Below are positions 43,536 through 53,528 of a stretch of 64,000 nucleotides of DNA, one piece after another. Numbering within the stretch: position 1 is the first letter of the stretch; every line of letters begins with the position of its first letter. A model generated the notes under the pieces. It saw nothing but the letters and a program-made list of their open reading frames with translations, was not told where the DNA came from and made no database searches. Source of the DNA: Flavobacterium flabelliforme (GTDB taxonomy: Bacteria; Bacteroidota; Bacteroidia; Flavobacteriales; Flavobacteriaceae); the NCBI RefSeq assembly GCF_017948675.1, contig NZ_JAGFBU010000003.1, positions 383,850 through 447,849 on the forward strand, written 5' to 3'. The position numbers and the translations under genes are program-made.

Positions 43536-45884
43536 ATGAATAATAAAATAATTTTATCCTTTTTCATTTTGTTCTCCGTTGTAGCGCAAAGTCAAGCTTT
43601 AAAAATGGAAGAAATCATGAAAGGAAACACTTTCATTGGTGCACAGCCAGAAAATAAAAGATGGTCTTTAGAGGGACAAAAAATATATTTTGATTGGAAT
43701 CCAACTAATGAATTAGGCAATAGTACTTATTTCTGGAAAAATGGAATGTCAAAGCCAGAATTAGCAACTGCAAGTGATGCAGCTTTTTCTAAAATTGATT
43801 TTAAAAAGTCATCCAATCCAGATTTGTATTACTATATTGATAAAGGACGTTTGTTTTCATATTCTTTAAAAACGAAGACTAGCAAAAAGTTATACCAACA
43901 AAACAATCCTATTTCTGTTTTGCAAATGGGTTCCGATGCAGGAGTTTTGTACTTCAAACAAAACGAAAATTTATTTCAGTTTAATACTAATCAAGGTTCA
44001 ATTATTCAGATTACTAATTTTAAACGAGGAAAAGGAGAAGATAAATCTGCCGAAAAAGACTCTTTTTTGAAAAGCCAGCAACAAGAATTGTTTCAGTTTG
44101 TTAGGGATCAAGAGGCCTTAAAAAATTGGAATTTGGCGAAATCGAAATTGACCAAGTCTGATTTTCCAAAACCGTATTATTATGGAAAATATAATTTTGG
44201 AAGTTTAAAGGCTTCTCCAAAAGGAAATTTTGCGACTTTCAGACTCATAGAAGAGGTAGAGCGTAAGAATGAAAAGATGGAACTTTTTATTACTGCAGAT
44301 GGTTACAACCAAACTGAAGAGACTAAAGAAAAAGTTTCAGTAGACAACTTACTCACAACAAAATTTGGAATTTATAGTGTGGCTAAAGATTCTGTTTATT
44401 TTGTTAATTTTTCATCTTTGAGCCATATTCAGGATGTTCCAAAATATTTAGAATCTTATGATAAATCAAAAACTACTGAGAAAAAAGATAAATTAATAGT
44501 AGTTCAAGAGCCCATTTATAATGAAGATGGATCTTATGCCATTTCTGAAATTAGAAGTCAGGATAACAAAGACCGTTGGATTATAAGTTTAAATTTGGAG
44601 AACGGTACTTTTCAAGAATTAGAGCATCAACATGATGAAGCTTGGATTGGTGGACCTGGAATTCCTTCTTATTCTTATTCCGGTGGAACACTTGGATTTC
44701 TAGGAGATAATGAAACGATTTATTTTCAATCAGAAGCAACTGGTTTTTCTCATTTATACACTTATAATTTAAAGTCAAAAAAGAAAGTACAATTGACAAA
44801 AGGAAATTGGGAAGTTCGCGATGTCACTTTGTCAAAGGATAAAAAATCTTTTTATTTAACGACTAATACTACACATCCTGGAAATAGAAATTTCTACAAA
44901 TTAGAAGTTTCAAATGCTATTTTACAACCTATTTTAACAAAAGATGGAGCTCATGAAGTGAGTTTGTCTCCAGATGAAAATACGCTTTTAGTTCGCTATT
45001 CGTATAAAAATAAACCTTGGGAATTGTATGTGGCAGCCAACAAAAAAAATACTACCCTTAGCCAAATAACGAATTCTACGACTGAAGCTTTCAAGTCCTA
45101 TAAATGGCGTGAACCAGAAGTAGTTACTTTTAAAGCGCAAGATGGAACTGATGTTTACGCCCGCTTGTACAAACCAGAAACAAGCAATGCGAATAAAGCA
45201 GCTATTCTTTTTGTACATGGCGCAGGATATTTGCAAAATGCACATAATTATTGGAGTAGTTACCATAGAGAATACATGTTTCATAATTTATTAACTGATT
45301 TAGGTTATACCGTTTTGGATATTGATTACAGAGCAAGTGATGGTTACGGACGTGATTTTAGAACTGGAATCTACCGTTTTATGGGCGGAAAAGATTTATC
45401 AGATCAAATTGATGGTAAAAATTATTTAGTTAAAAATTTAGGAATTGATGCAAGTAGAGTAGGGATTTACGGAGGTTCTTACGGCGGTTTTATTACGTTG
45501 ATGGGAATGTTGACTACCCCAAACGAATTCGCTTCGGGTGCTGCATTGCGATCTGTAACAGATTGGGCACATTACAATCATGGTTATACTGGAAACATTC
45601 TGAATTTTCCAGAAACTGATCCAGAAGCTTACAAAAAAAGTTCTCCTATTTATTTTGCTGATAATCTGCAAGGAAAATTATTGATGCTTCACGGAATGGT
45701 AGATGATAACGTAGAATACAAAGATATTGTTCGTTTATCGCAACGTTTTATAGAACTAGGCAAGAAAAATTGGAGCCTTTCTTCTTTCCCTGTAGAAGCG
45801 CATGGTTTTAAGGAAACTTATTCTTGGGTAGATGAATACAGCCGAATTTTAGATTTATTTAATAGTACGTTGCTTAAAAAGTAG
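43536..45884 (+). CDS. S9 family peptidase (dipeptidyl peptidase IV-like)
   Basis: A 782-residue secreted protein with signal peptide MNNKIILSFFILFSVVAQSQ, an N-terminal beta-propeller domain (about 25-510) with repeated strands, and a C-terminal alpha/beta hydrolase domain. The catalytic Ser is S648 in YGGSYGGF, with the Asp in HGMVDDNVEY and the His in VEAHGFKE, all present. It cleaves dipeptides, often after proline, in the periplasm. It lies 44 bases after the Cof gene and ends at a terminator. Confidence 0.92.
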   Translation: MNNKIILSFFILFSVVAQSQALKMEEIMKGNTFIGAQPENKRWSLEGQKIYFDWNPTNELGNSTYFWKNGMSKPELATASDAAFSKIDFKKSSNPDLYYYIDKGRLFSYSLKTKTSKKLYQQNNPISVLQMGSDAGVLYFKQNENLFQFNTNQGSIIQITNFKRGKGEDKSAEKDSFLKSQQQELFQFVRDQEALKNWNLAKSKLTKSDFPKPYYYGKYNFGSLKASPKGNFATFRLIEEVERKNEKMELFITADGYNQTEETKEKVSVDNLLTTKFGIYSVAKDSVYFVNFSSLSHIQDVPKYLESYDKSKTTEKKDKLIVVQEPIYNEDGSYAISEIRSQDNKDRWIISLNLENGTFQELEHQHDEAWIGGPGIPSYSYSGGTLGFLGDNETIYFQSEATGFSHLYTYNLKSKKKVQLTKGNWEVRDVTLSKDKKSFYLTTNTTHPGNRNFYKLEVSNAILQPILTKDGAHEVSLSPDENTLLVRYSYKNKPWELYVAANKKNTTLSQITNSTTEAFKSYKWREPEVVTFKAQDGTDVYARLYKPETSNANKAAILFVHGAGYLQNAHNYWSSYHREYMFHNLLTDLGYTVLDIDYRASDGYGRDFRTGIYRFMGGKDLSDQIDGKNYLVKNLGIDASRVGIYGGSYGGFITLMGMLTTPNEFASGAALRSVTDWAHYNHGYTGNILNFPETDPEAYKKSSPIYFADNLQGKLLMLHGMVDDNVEYKDIVRLSQRFIELGKKNWSLSSFPVEAHGFKETYSWVDEYSRILDLFNSTLLKK

Positions 45885-45900
45885 AATGTTTGGCAAAAGT

Positions 45901-45932
45901 GATGCACTAGATTAAAAGTGCATCTTTTTTTT
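45901..45932 (+). terminator. Terminator after the S9 peptidase gene
   Basis: GATGCACT (45901-45908) pairs with AGTGCATC (45917-45924) around an 8-nt loop, followed by eight T residues. Confidence 0.85.
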
Positions 45933-46061
45933 GCCACGAATTCCACAAATAGGCACAAATTTTAGTGATTCTGAAAAACTAATTGCACTAATTTTTAAAA
46001 AGTAAAGAATTGGTGTAATAGTAAGTCCACAAAAATTCGTGATTTTAGTGTAATTCGTGGC
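45933..46061. repeat. Intergenic inverted-repeat element (GCCACGAATT ends)
   Basis: GCCACGAATT (45933-45942) and AATTCGTGGC (46052-46061) are perfect inverted ends around an AT-rich interior that repeats CACAAAnnTT and ATTCGTG-like words. Elements ending this way recur in flavobacterial intergenic DNA. It fills the gap before purC, apart from the purC promoter. Confidence 0.6.
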
Positions 46062-46116
46062 TAAATTTTATTTTATTTAAACCAATGCGTTTGTTCTGAA
46101 TAATGTTTCAACAATT

Positions 46117-46147
46117 TTGTGTATCTCTTTCAAACAACCTATTTTTG
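46117..46147 (+). promoter_or_regulatory. purC promoter
   Basis: The -33 TTG (46117-46119) lies 20 bases before TATTTTTG (46140-46147), an exact TAnnTTTG. The start codon is at 46177, giving a leader of about 23 bases. Confidence 0.6.
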
Positions 46148-46176
46148 CAAAAACAACAACACAACACTTAACAAAG

Positions 46177-47130
46177 ATGAGTAATACAATTACGACAACC
46201 GACTTTAATTTTCCTAATCAAAAATCGGTTTACCGAGGTAAAGTAAGAGAAGTTTATAATATAAATGATGACCTTTTAGTAATGGTGGCTACAGACAGGC
46301 TTTCGGCTTTTGATGTAGTTTTACCTAAAGGAATTCCGTATAAAGGGCAAATTCTGAATCAAATTGCTACAAAATTCATGGAGTTGACTCAGGATATTGT
46401 ACCAAACTGGTTGATTGCTACTCCAGATCCAAGTGTTGCTGTGGGTCATTTATGTACGCCTTTTAAGGTAGAAATGGTAATTCGTGGTTATTTATCAGGT
46501 CATGCTTCACGCGAATACGCTCTTGAAAAAAGAGAAATTTGTGGAGTTAAAATGGTAGAAGGGTTGAAAGAAAATGATAAATTTCCAGAACCAATCATAA
46601 CGCCAACTACAAAAGCAGATAATGGCGAGCACGATGCAGACATTTCTAGAGAAGCTATTTTATCAAAAGGAATTGTTACCGAAGAAGATTATTTAGTTTT
46701 AGAAAAATATACTAGAGCTTTGTTTCAAAGAGGAACTGAGATTGCTGCAAGTCGTGGATTAATTTTAGTAGATACTAAATATGAATTTGGGAAAACTAAA
46801 GACGGAGTTATTGTTTTAATTGACGAAATTCACACACCAGATTCTTCTCGTTATTTCTATGCTGAAGGATATCAAGAAAGACAAGATAAAGGAGAAGAAC
46901 AAAAACAATTGTCAAAAGAGTTTGTTCGTCGCTGGTTAATTGAAAATGGTTTTCAAGGTTTAGAAGGGCAACAAATCCCGAATATGACTGACGAATATAT
47001 TGAAACGGTTTCTGAAAGATATATTGAACTTTATGAGAATATCCTTGGAGAAAAATTCGTAAAAGCAGATATTTCAAATATCAATGAAAGGATCGAGAAG
47101 AATGTTGTAGCTTATTTAGGAAATAGATAA
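46177..47130 (+). CDS. purC: Phosphoribosylaminoimidazole-succinocarboxamide synthase (SAICAR synthase)
   Basis: A 317-residue enzyme of purine synthesis, joining CAIR and aspartate with ATP. It has the N-terminal [56 protein letters not shown], and [20 protein letters not shown]. It is of the longer SAICAR synthase type (about 310 residues) common in Bacteroidota. The ATG at 46177 is chosen because the promoter lies just upstream; a longer frame from 46117 overlaps that promoter. Confidence 0.95.
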   Translation: MSNTITTTDFNFPNQKSVYRGKVREVYNINDDLLVMVATDRLSAFDVVLPKGIPYKGQILNQIATKFMELTQDIVPNWLIATPDPSVAVGHLCTPFKVEMVIRGYLSGHASREYALEKREICGVKMVEGLKENDKFPEPIITPTTKADNGEHDADISREAILSKGIVTEEDYLVLEKYTRALFQRGTEIAASRGLILVDTKYEFGKTKDGVIVLIDEIHTPDSSRYFYAEGYQERQDKGEEQKQLSKEFVRRWLIENGFQGLEGQQIPNMTDEYIETVSERYIELYENILGEKFVKADISNINERIEKNVVAYLGNR

Positions 47131-47156
47131 TTTCTAATAAACAATATAAATAATAG

Positions 47157-47190
47157 AAAAACCGCAGTTCAAATTTGAATTGCGGTTTTT
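47157..47190 (+). terminator. Terminator after purC
   Basis: AAAAACCGCAGTTCAAA (47157-47173) is complementary to TTTGAATTGCGGTTTTT (47174-47190) with one wobble pair; T run follows. Confidence 0.85.
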
Positions 47191-47263
47191 TGCTTTTTAG
47201 AATAAAGTAATTTGAAAATATTTATACTTTATTTAAATCAATTTTATCCATTTTTAAAATTCA

Positions 47264-47297
47264 AAAAGGCATCATTAAATTAATAATGATGCCTTTT
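47264..47297 (-). terminator. Terminator of the AcrAB-type efflux operon
   Basis: AAAAGGCATCATTA (47264-47277) and TAATGATGCCTTTT (47284-47297) form a 14-bp stem around AATTAA, about 50 bases after the last gene of the minus-strand operon. The same wording, slightly altered, ends the other efflux operon at 53467-53505. Confidence 0.75.
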
Positions 47298-47346
47298 ATC
47301 AACCTACAAGAAAACTATTATTGTTATAAAATTTAAAGGAATTAAA

Positions 47347-48780
47347 TTAATTCCATCCTCCTCCTAATGCTTTGTAAACATTTACAACAGCATTAAATTC
47401 TCTTTTCTTTGCTTCAATTAATTCTAGTTTTGAAGAAAGTGCATCTCTTTGCGTCATTAAAACTTCAAAATAATCTACTTTAGAAGATCTGAATAAATCG
47501 TTTGAAATAGAGATAGAACTATTTAAAGCTTCTACTTCTTTACTTTTTAAAGCGTACAATTGTTCTAAGTTTTTAATATTCGATAGTTCATTTGACACTT
47601 CAACATAACCATTCAAAATTGTTTTTTGATAATTGTACATTGCTTGAACTTGATATGCTTTCGCCTTATTAAATTCGGCTTTTATTGCATTTCTATTAAT
47701 TAAAGGAGCCGTTAATTCTCCAAGTAATGAATACGCTAAAGATTCTGGTGTTGTGAAAAGTAATGACGGTTTAAACGCTTGAAAACCTAATCCTCCTGAA
47801 ATGGAAAATGATGGATAAAATTCAGCTTGAGCAGCTTTGACATCACATTTAGTAGCGAACAACTCTAATTCTGCTTGTTTGATGTCAGGACGATTGGCCA
47901 ATAATTGAGATGGAATTCCTGAATTAATTTGTATTGGAATTTGACTTTCAAAAACTGTTTTATCTCTGACAATTGTTTGTGGATATCTTCCTAAAAGAAA
48001 ATTAATTTTGTTCTCGTTTTCTTTAATTTGTTGTTTAATATCAAACTCTAGACTTTCAGAATTTAAAACTTCGGCTTCGTATTTTCGTACCGCTAATAAA
48101 GTAACTCTTGCCGCATCTTTTTGAACTTTTACAATTTCTAAAGCATTTTTTTGCAACTGAATCGTTTCTTTAATCACATCCATTTGATTGTCTAATGAAA
48201 GTAATTCATAATACGAATTGGCAATTTCGGCAACCAAATTAGTTACAACAAAATTTTTGCCTTCGATAGTAGCAAGATAGCGTGTTGCTGCTGCTTTTTT
48301 TGAGTTTCGCAATTTTTTCCAAATATCAACTTCCCAACTGGCACGAATGCCTAGAGAAAAATCATTTAGTGTTTCAGGAACGCCATGTCCCGGAGTGATA
48401 TCAGTTGATGCATCACCCGCACCAGTGCTTGTATAACGACCTACTTTTTCAGTTCCAACAGCTAAACCACCAGAAACAGTTGGTAGAAACAAGCCTTTTT
48501 TAATTCTAACATCATTTCTTGCTATTTCAATATCTTGCAAGGTCATTTGCAAGTCAATGTTATTGGTAAGAGCAGTATCAATAAGGCTTTGGAGATTCTT
48601 ATCAGAAAAAAAGCTTTTCCATTTTATAGTAGCAGAATTAATCGTGTCTTTTGAATCTGCAAAAGATACGGGTAATTCTGGTTTTTCTATACTTTCAACA
48701 GGAGCAAGCATTTTGCAACTCGTAAAAGTTGCAAAAAGAGCTATAATTCCTATTTTATAATAATTTTTTTGTACGTTCAT
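47347..48780 (-). CDS. Outer-membrane efflux factor (NodT/TolC family lipoprotein)
   Basis: A 477-residue outer-membrane factor with signal peptide and lipobox (LFATFTSCKMLAP), so it is lipid-anchored. It shows the two repeated TolC-type coiled-coil halves (KSLIDTALTNNIDLQMTL-like start of the first, IPSQLLANRPDIKQAELEL of the second). It forms the exit duct for the RND pump coded just upstream (start codon 19 bases past that gene). Third gene of the operon running 53128 to 47347. Confidence 0.9.
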   Translation of the reverse strand: MNVQKNYYKIGIIALFATFTSCKMLAPVESIEKPELPVSFADSKDTINSATIKWKSFFSDKNLQSLIDTALTNNIDLQMTLQDIEIARNDVRIKKGLFLPTVSGGLAVGTEKVGRYTSTGAGDASTDITPGHGVPETLNDFSLGIRASWEVDIWKKLRNSKKAAATRYLATIEGKNFVVTNLVAEIANSYYELLSLDNQMDVIKETIQLQKNALEIVKVQKDAARVTLLAVRKYEAEVLNSESLEFDIKQQIKENENKINFLLGRYPQTIVRDKTVFESQIPIQINSGIPSQLLANRPDIKQAELELFATKCDVKAAQAEFYPSFSISGGLGFQAFKPSLLFTTPESLAYSLLGELTAPLINRNAIKAEFNKAKAYQVQAMYNYQKTILNGYVEVSNELSNIKNLEQLYALKSKEVEALNSSISISNDLFRSSKVDYFEVLMTQRDALSSKLELIEAKKREFNAVVNVYKALGGGWN

Positions 48781-48798
48781 TTTCTTAAATTTCTAAGA

Positions 48799-51700
48799 TT
48801 AAAGATCATTCTTTTTATTCTTTTTTCTTTTTGTAATCTTGAAGATTCCTTTTAGATAATCTCTTAAACCTTCTGTCAGTGTTCCTTCTTCTTCTCCTTC
48901 AATTAGAATGTGTTTTTCTGAAATTTTTGCAAAGATGTAATACAATCCAGGGATGATAATTACACCGAAAATAGTTCCGAATAACATTCCTCCAGCAGCA
49001 GCAGCTCCAATAGTTCTGTTACCAACAGCTCCAGGACCAGAGGCAAAAACCAACGGAATTAATCCAGCAATAAAAGCAAAAGAAGTCATCAAAATAGGTC
49101 GAAGACGCGCTGTAGCTCCTTCGATGGCGGCTTGCATTGCGGTGAGTCCTGCAGCGTGCCTTTGTACGGCAAACTCGACTATTAAAACCGCATTTTTACC
49201 TAAGATACCAATCAGCATGACCATAGCAATTTGAGCGTAAATGTTATTTTCTAATCCCAATACTTTCAGTAAAAAGAAAGCTCCAAATATTCCAACAGGT
49301 AACGATAAAATAATTGGCAAAGGCAACATAAAACTTTCATATTGTGCCGAAAGTACCAGATAAACAAATATTAAAGAGATCAGGAAAATATAAACGGCTT
49401 GATTTCCTTGTCTGGATTCATCGATAGAAATTCCCGCCCATTCGATTCCAAATCCTTTTGGTAAGGTTTGTTTGGCTACTTCCGCAACTACTTTTAAGGC
49501 TGTTCCACTACTATAACCTGCAGCAGGACCTCCACTTATTTCAGAAGCATTGTACAGATTGTGTCTCGTAATTTCAGAAAGACCAAATACTTTTTCAACT
49601 GTCATAAAGGCGCCGTATGGTACCATTTCGCCTGCATCATTTTTGGTGTATAATTTCAAAACATCTTCTGGCATTGCTCTGTATTGTGGCAAAGCTTGAA
49701 CCATTACTTTGTATTGTCGGTCGTATTTTATAAAACTGGTTTCATAATTACTTCCGATAAGTGTGGATAAATTATCCATAGCATCGGATATTGAAACTCC
49801 TTTTTGTTGTGCTTTATCGTTATCTACTTTCAACATATATTGAGGGAAACTGGCACTATAAAAAGTAAACACAGAAGAAAGTTCGGGTCTTTTACCTAAT
49901 TCTTTGACAAAATCTTTAGTGACTTTTTCCATTTTTTTGAAATCGCCAGTACCAATTTTATCCACTACACGAAGTTCAAATCCACCAGCAGCACCATAAC
50001 CAGGAACAGCAGGAGGAGGGAAAAACTCAATAGTAGCTCCTTTTATATTTTTTGATTTTTCTTCTAATTCATCCATTACTTGTTGAGACGTGTGTTTTCT
50101 TTCGTCCCAACCTTTTAGATTTACCAATACACTTCCTGTATTAGATCCAGTACCTTCAGATAATATTTCATAACCTGACATCGTTGAAACTGATTTTACT
50201 TCGTCCATTCCAGAAGCAATTTTTTGTAATTCATCTGCAATTTCATCCGTTCTTTCTAAAGTAGATCCTGGAGGAGTTTGTATCACCGCATAGAATAAAC
50301 CTTGATCTTCATTAGGTATAAATCCCGATGGTACAGTTGAACTTAAGAAATAAGTTCCCAAACAAAATACTAATAATACTAATACAGTAATCACTCTTCT
50401 GTTCACAATAAGAGTTACCAGTTTTTGGTATTTTCCTTGCAAGCCATTAAACCAGTTATTGAATTTGGCTAATAATCTATTTAAAACCGTGTCTTTTTTG
50501 GGTACTCCATGTACGTTTTTCAACATCATAGCACACAATGCAGGCGTAAATGTTAGCGCTACAATACCGGACAAAATAATTGCCGTAGCCATGGTAACCG
50601 AAAACTGTCTGTAAAAAATTCCAACAGGACCCGACATGAATGAAACTGGAATAAATACAGCTGCCATAACTAAGGTAATAGCGATAATGGCACCTCCAAT
50701 ATCTTTCATTGCCATTTTTGTAGCTTCCAATGCATTGACATGAAATTCTTCCATTTTTGCATGGACCGCCTCGACGACGACTATGGCATCATCGACCACA
50801 ATACCAATTGCTAAAACTAATGCGAATAAAGTAATTAAGTTGACTGTAATTCCAAACAGTTGCATGAAAAAGAACGTTCCGATTAACGAAACAGGAACTG
50901 CAATAGCAGGAATTAATGTTGAACGCCAATCTCCTAAGAATACAAAAACCACTAGTGAAACTAGTAAAAATGCCTCTACTAAAGTGTGAATTACTTTTTC
51001 GATCGAAGCGTCTAGAAATTTAGAAACATCATATCCAATTTCATAATCCATTCCTTTTGGAAAGGATTCGCCTTTTATTTCTTCTAATTTCTTTTTTACA
51101 TTCTTAATTACATCGCTGGCATTACTTCCGTAAGATTGTTTGATTACAATGGCTGCCGAAGGTTTTCCGTTTAATTTGGAATATAAATTGTAATACGCAT
51201 TTCCAAATTCAACTTCAGCTATATCTTTTAATCTGAGTAATTCTCCGTTGGCATTAGAACGAATTACAATATTTTCATATTGTTCTTTAGTTGTATAACG
51301 TCCTGGATATTTTAAAACATATTCAAATGCTTGTGATTTTTTTCCAGAACTTTCTCCTAATCTTCCAGGTGATGCTTCAAAACTTTGATCGTCAAGCGAT
51401 TTCATAACTTCTTCTGAAGATACTTTGTAAGCCAACATTCTGTCCGGTTTTAACCAAACACGCATCGAATATTCTCTGTCTCCTAGAACATCTGCAAATC
51501 CTACACCATCCACACGCTTCAACTCTGAAAGCATATTAATATCGGCATAATTGTAAAGGAAATTTACATCTAGTTTAGGATCTTTACTGTACAAATTGAT
51601 GTAAAGCAACATGTTAGATTCTTCACGTGTGATTTTTACACCTTCTCTAACAACGATTGGAGGAAGTTTATTTACAACAGCAGCGACACGATTTTGAACA

Positions 51701-52017
51701 TTTACTGCCGCAATATTGGGATCAGTTCCTAATTCAAATACGGCTTGAATAGAAGCTTCACCATCATTACCAGCATCCGAAGCAATGTATTTCATTCCTG
51801 GAATACCGTTTAAGGCTCTTTCTAACGGAATTACTACTGATTTAACCATCAATTCGCCATTAGCACCTGGATATTCAGCAACAATATTAACTTTTGGCGG
51901 AGAAATAGATGGGAATTGAGTAATTGGTAATTGAATTAATGCTAATCCTCCTAAAAAAACAATGATAAGGGAGATTACAATAGAAAGAACAGGTCTTTGA
52001 ATAAATTTATTAAACAT
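48799..52017 (-). CDS. RND multidrug efflux pump, inner-membrane permease (HAE1/AcrB-like)
   Basis: A 1072-residue pump protein of the HAE1 (hydrophobe/amphiphile) group. It has 12 membrane helices in two halves, the proton-relay stretch GIVVDDAIVVVEAVHAKMEE in helix 4, and the N-terminal FIQRPVLSIVISLIIVFLGG. The porter domain has the EDQGLFYAVIQTPPGST segment. It exports drugs or other hydrophobic compounds using proton motive force. It stands 29 bases after the adaptor gene in one operon. Confidence 0.95.
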   Translation of the reverse strand: MFNKFIQRPVLSIVISLIIVFLGGLALIQLPITQFPSISPPKVNIVAEYPGANGELMVKSVVIPLERALNGIPGMKYIASDAGNDGEASIQAVFELGTDPNIAAVNVQNRVAAVVNKLPPIVVREGVKITREESNMLLYINLYSKDPKLDVNFLYNYADINMLSELKRVDGVGFADVLGDREYSMRVWLKPDRMLAYKVSSEEVMKSLDDQSFEASPGRLGESSGKKSQAFEYVLKYPGRYTTKEQYENIVIRSNANGELLRLKDIAEVEFGNAYYNLYSKLNGKPSAAIVIKQSYGSNASDVIKNVKKKLEEIKGESFPKGMDYEIGYDVSKFLDASIEKVIHTLVEAFLLVSLVVFVFLGDWRSTLIPAIAVPVSLIGTFFFMQLFGITVNLITLFALVLAIGIVVDDAIVVVEAVHAKMEEFHVNALEATKMAMKDIGGAIIAITLVMAAVFIPVSFMSGPVGIFYRQFSVTMATAIILSGIVALTFTPALCAMMLKNVHGVPKKDTVLNRLLAKFNNWFNGLQGKYQKLVTLIVNRRVITVLVLLVFCLGTYFLSSTVPSGFIPNEDQGLFYAVIQTPPGSTLERTDEIADELQKIASGMDEVKSVSTMSGYEILSEGTGSNTGSVLVNLKGWDERKHTSQQVMDELEEKSKNIKGATIEFFPPPAVPGYGAAGGFELRVVDKIGTGDFKKMEKVTKDFVKELGKRPELSSVFTFYSASFPQYMLKVDNDKAQQKGVSISDAMDNLSTLIGSNYETSFIKYDRQYKVMVQALPQYRAMPEDVLKLYTKNDAGEMVPYGAFMTVEKVFGLSEITRHNLYNASEISGGPAAGYSSGTALKVVAEVAKQTLPKGFGIEWAGISIDESRQGNQAVYIFLISLIFVYLVLSAQYESFMLPLPIILSLPVGIFGAFFLLKVLGLENNIYAQIAMVMLIGILGKNAVLIVEFAVQRHAAGLTAMQAAIEGATARLRPILMTSFAFIAGLIPLVFASGPGAVGNRTIGAAAAGGMLFGTIFGVIIIPGLYYIFAKISEKHILIEGEEEGTLTEGLRDYLKGIFKITKRKKNKKNDL

Positions 52018-52045
52018 AATAGTTACTTTATAGGATTAAATTTAT

Positions 52046-53128
52046 CTATTGTTTGATTAATTCTAAACTATTGAAAATCGATGTAGCAGAAACCATTTTA
52101 GGTTTGATTTTTTCATCTTCTTTTACCGTTTGAAGTCCATCTATTAGTATTTTATCATCTGGAGATAATCCTGATTCTATGATGTAAACATTAGATAATC
52201 GTTGTTTTACTTCAATATTTCGAGAGTGAACTACATTGTTTTTATCCATAACAAAAACATATATTTTGTCCTGAATTTCGAAGGTTGCTTTCTGCGGAAT
52301 AAGTAGTGCATTTTTAATAGGAACAGTCAATCTTACTTTTCCAGTTTCTCCGTTTTTTAGAAGTAATTCAGGATTTGGAAATTTTGCTCTAAAGGCAATG
52401 TTTCCCGTATTGTTATCAAATTCACTTTCAATAGTTTCAATTTGACCGGGATATTTATGTTGTTCTCCATTAGATAATAATAAAGTAGCTTTGTTATTGA
52501 TGTCTTTAGTTGCACGAGATTTATAATTTAAATACTCTACTTCTGACATATTAAAATAAGCATAGACTTCTTTATTATTTGAAATTTTGGTTAATACAGT
52601 ACCTTCATCTATAGAACTTCCTTTTTTGAATAAAATTCTGTCAATAGTTCCTTCAAAAGGGGCTTTAATTTTAGTGAATGACAAATGGGTCTCTGCTAAT
52701 GATAAATCTGCATTAGCTTCCTCTAATTTTGCTTTAGACATCGCTAGTTCTGATTTTGAAACAATATTTTTATCAGCTAAAACTTTAGTATTTTGAAATT
52801 CAATTTGAACCATTCTATAATCGGCTTTAGCTTTCAAGTATTCAGCTTCATATAATTTAGGCATAATGCTAAACAATAATTGTCCTGCCTTTACGGTTCT
52901 ACCTTCATCTACGTAGATGTTTTCTAGGTAACCTTTTTCTTGTGCTCTAAGTTCTACATTTTGTATAGACTGTATTTGAGCAATATATTCCTTTGTAAAT
53001 GTGGTATCTTTTATTACTGGAGAAGTAACAGTAATTTCAGCTATTTCTGCCTCTTTTTTTACATCAGATTTGCAGCTTGTTAAATTCATTATGGCGCAGA
53101 TGCCTATAAGAGTTACAATTTTATTCAT
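52046..53128 (-). CDS. RND periplasmic adaptor (AcrA-like lipoprotein)
   Basis: A 360-residue membrane-fusion protein with a lipobox (LTSCKS) near residue 19. The lipoyl-like halves (NVELRAQEKGYLENIYVDEG and SFTKIKAPFEGTIDRILFKK) flank a coiled-coil hairpin (about 85-150), and a beta-barrel follows. It links the AcrB-like permease to the outer-membrane factor. It heads the operon; the response-regulator box and promoter lie about 200 bases upstream, giving an unusually long leader. Confidence 0.92.
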   Translation of the reverse strand: MNKIVTLIGICAIMNLTSCKSDVKKEAEIAEITVTSPVIKDTTFTKEYIAQIQSIQNVELRAQEKGYLENIYVDEGRTVKAGQLLFSIMPKLYEAEYLKAKADYRMVQIEFQNTKVLADKNIVSKSELAMSKAKLEEANADLSLAETHLSFTKIKAPFEGTIDRILFKKGSSIDEGTVLTKISNNKEVYAYFNMSEVEYLNYKSRATKDINNKATLLLSNGEQHKYPGQIETIESEFDNNTGNIAFRAKFPNPELLLKNGETGKVRLTVPIKNALLIPQKATFEIQDKIYVFVMDKNNVVHSRNIEVKQRLSNVYIIESGLSPDDKILIDGLQTVKEDEKIKPKMVSATSIFNSLELIKQ

Positions 53129-53329
53129 TTTATCAATATTTTTAGTAGATTATTAAGGTTTGGAAACTTTAAGAAAATAATCTGTGGAAGGTATGTTTAG
53201 AATAATAAATTCTAAATCGAATCAAAAAGATAGTGGTAGAGAAACTAGTTTGGTGGATTACTGTATTGATTTTCAAATAATAAAGCTGATAATATCAATA
53301 TTTGTTTCATTTGATCTTTTTTGATAGAA

Positions 53330-53388
53330 CAAAGATGCTATCGATGGGCTTTAAGAGACCTTAAAATTGACCTTAAAAAAAACTTAAA
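53330..53388 (-). promoter_or_regulatory. Promoter and response-regulator box of the AcrAB-type operon
   Basis: On the minus strand the -7-like element CATCTTTG (53330-53337) follows four TTAA cores (53351-53354, 53361-53364, 53373-53376, 53384-53387), spaced 10, 12 and 11 bp, in direct orientation (TTAAGG on the minus strand). The spacing equals that at 59146-59182 exactly. OmpR-type regulators bind direct repeats of this kind. Confidence 0.65.
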
Positions 53389-53466
53389 AAAGAAATAAGG
53401 TAAATCAAAGAGAGTAAATAGTAGTAATAAGGAATAGTCCGTGAATTCGTATTGCAAATTGATTTC

Positions 53467-53505
53467 AAAAAAAAGACACCATTATAAATGAATAATGATG
53501 CCTTT
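53467..53505 (-). terminator. Terminator of the CzcCBA-type operon
   Basis: On the minus strand a stem AAAGGCATCATTAT with ATAATGGTGTCTTT (two wobble pairs) is followed by a T run. It lies just after the czcA-like stop. Confidence 0.7.
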
Positions 53506-53528
53506 CTAACCAAACAACTAATAATTTT

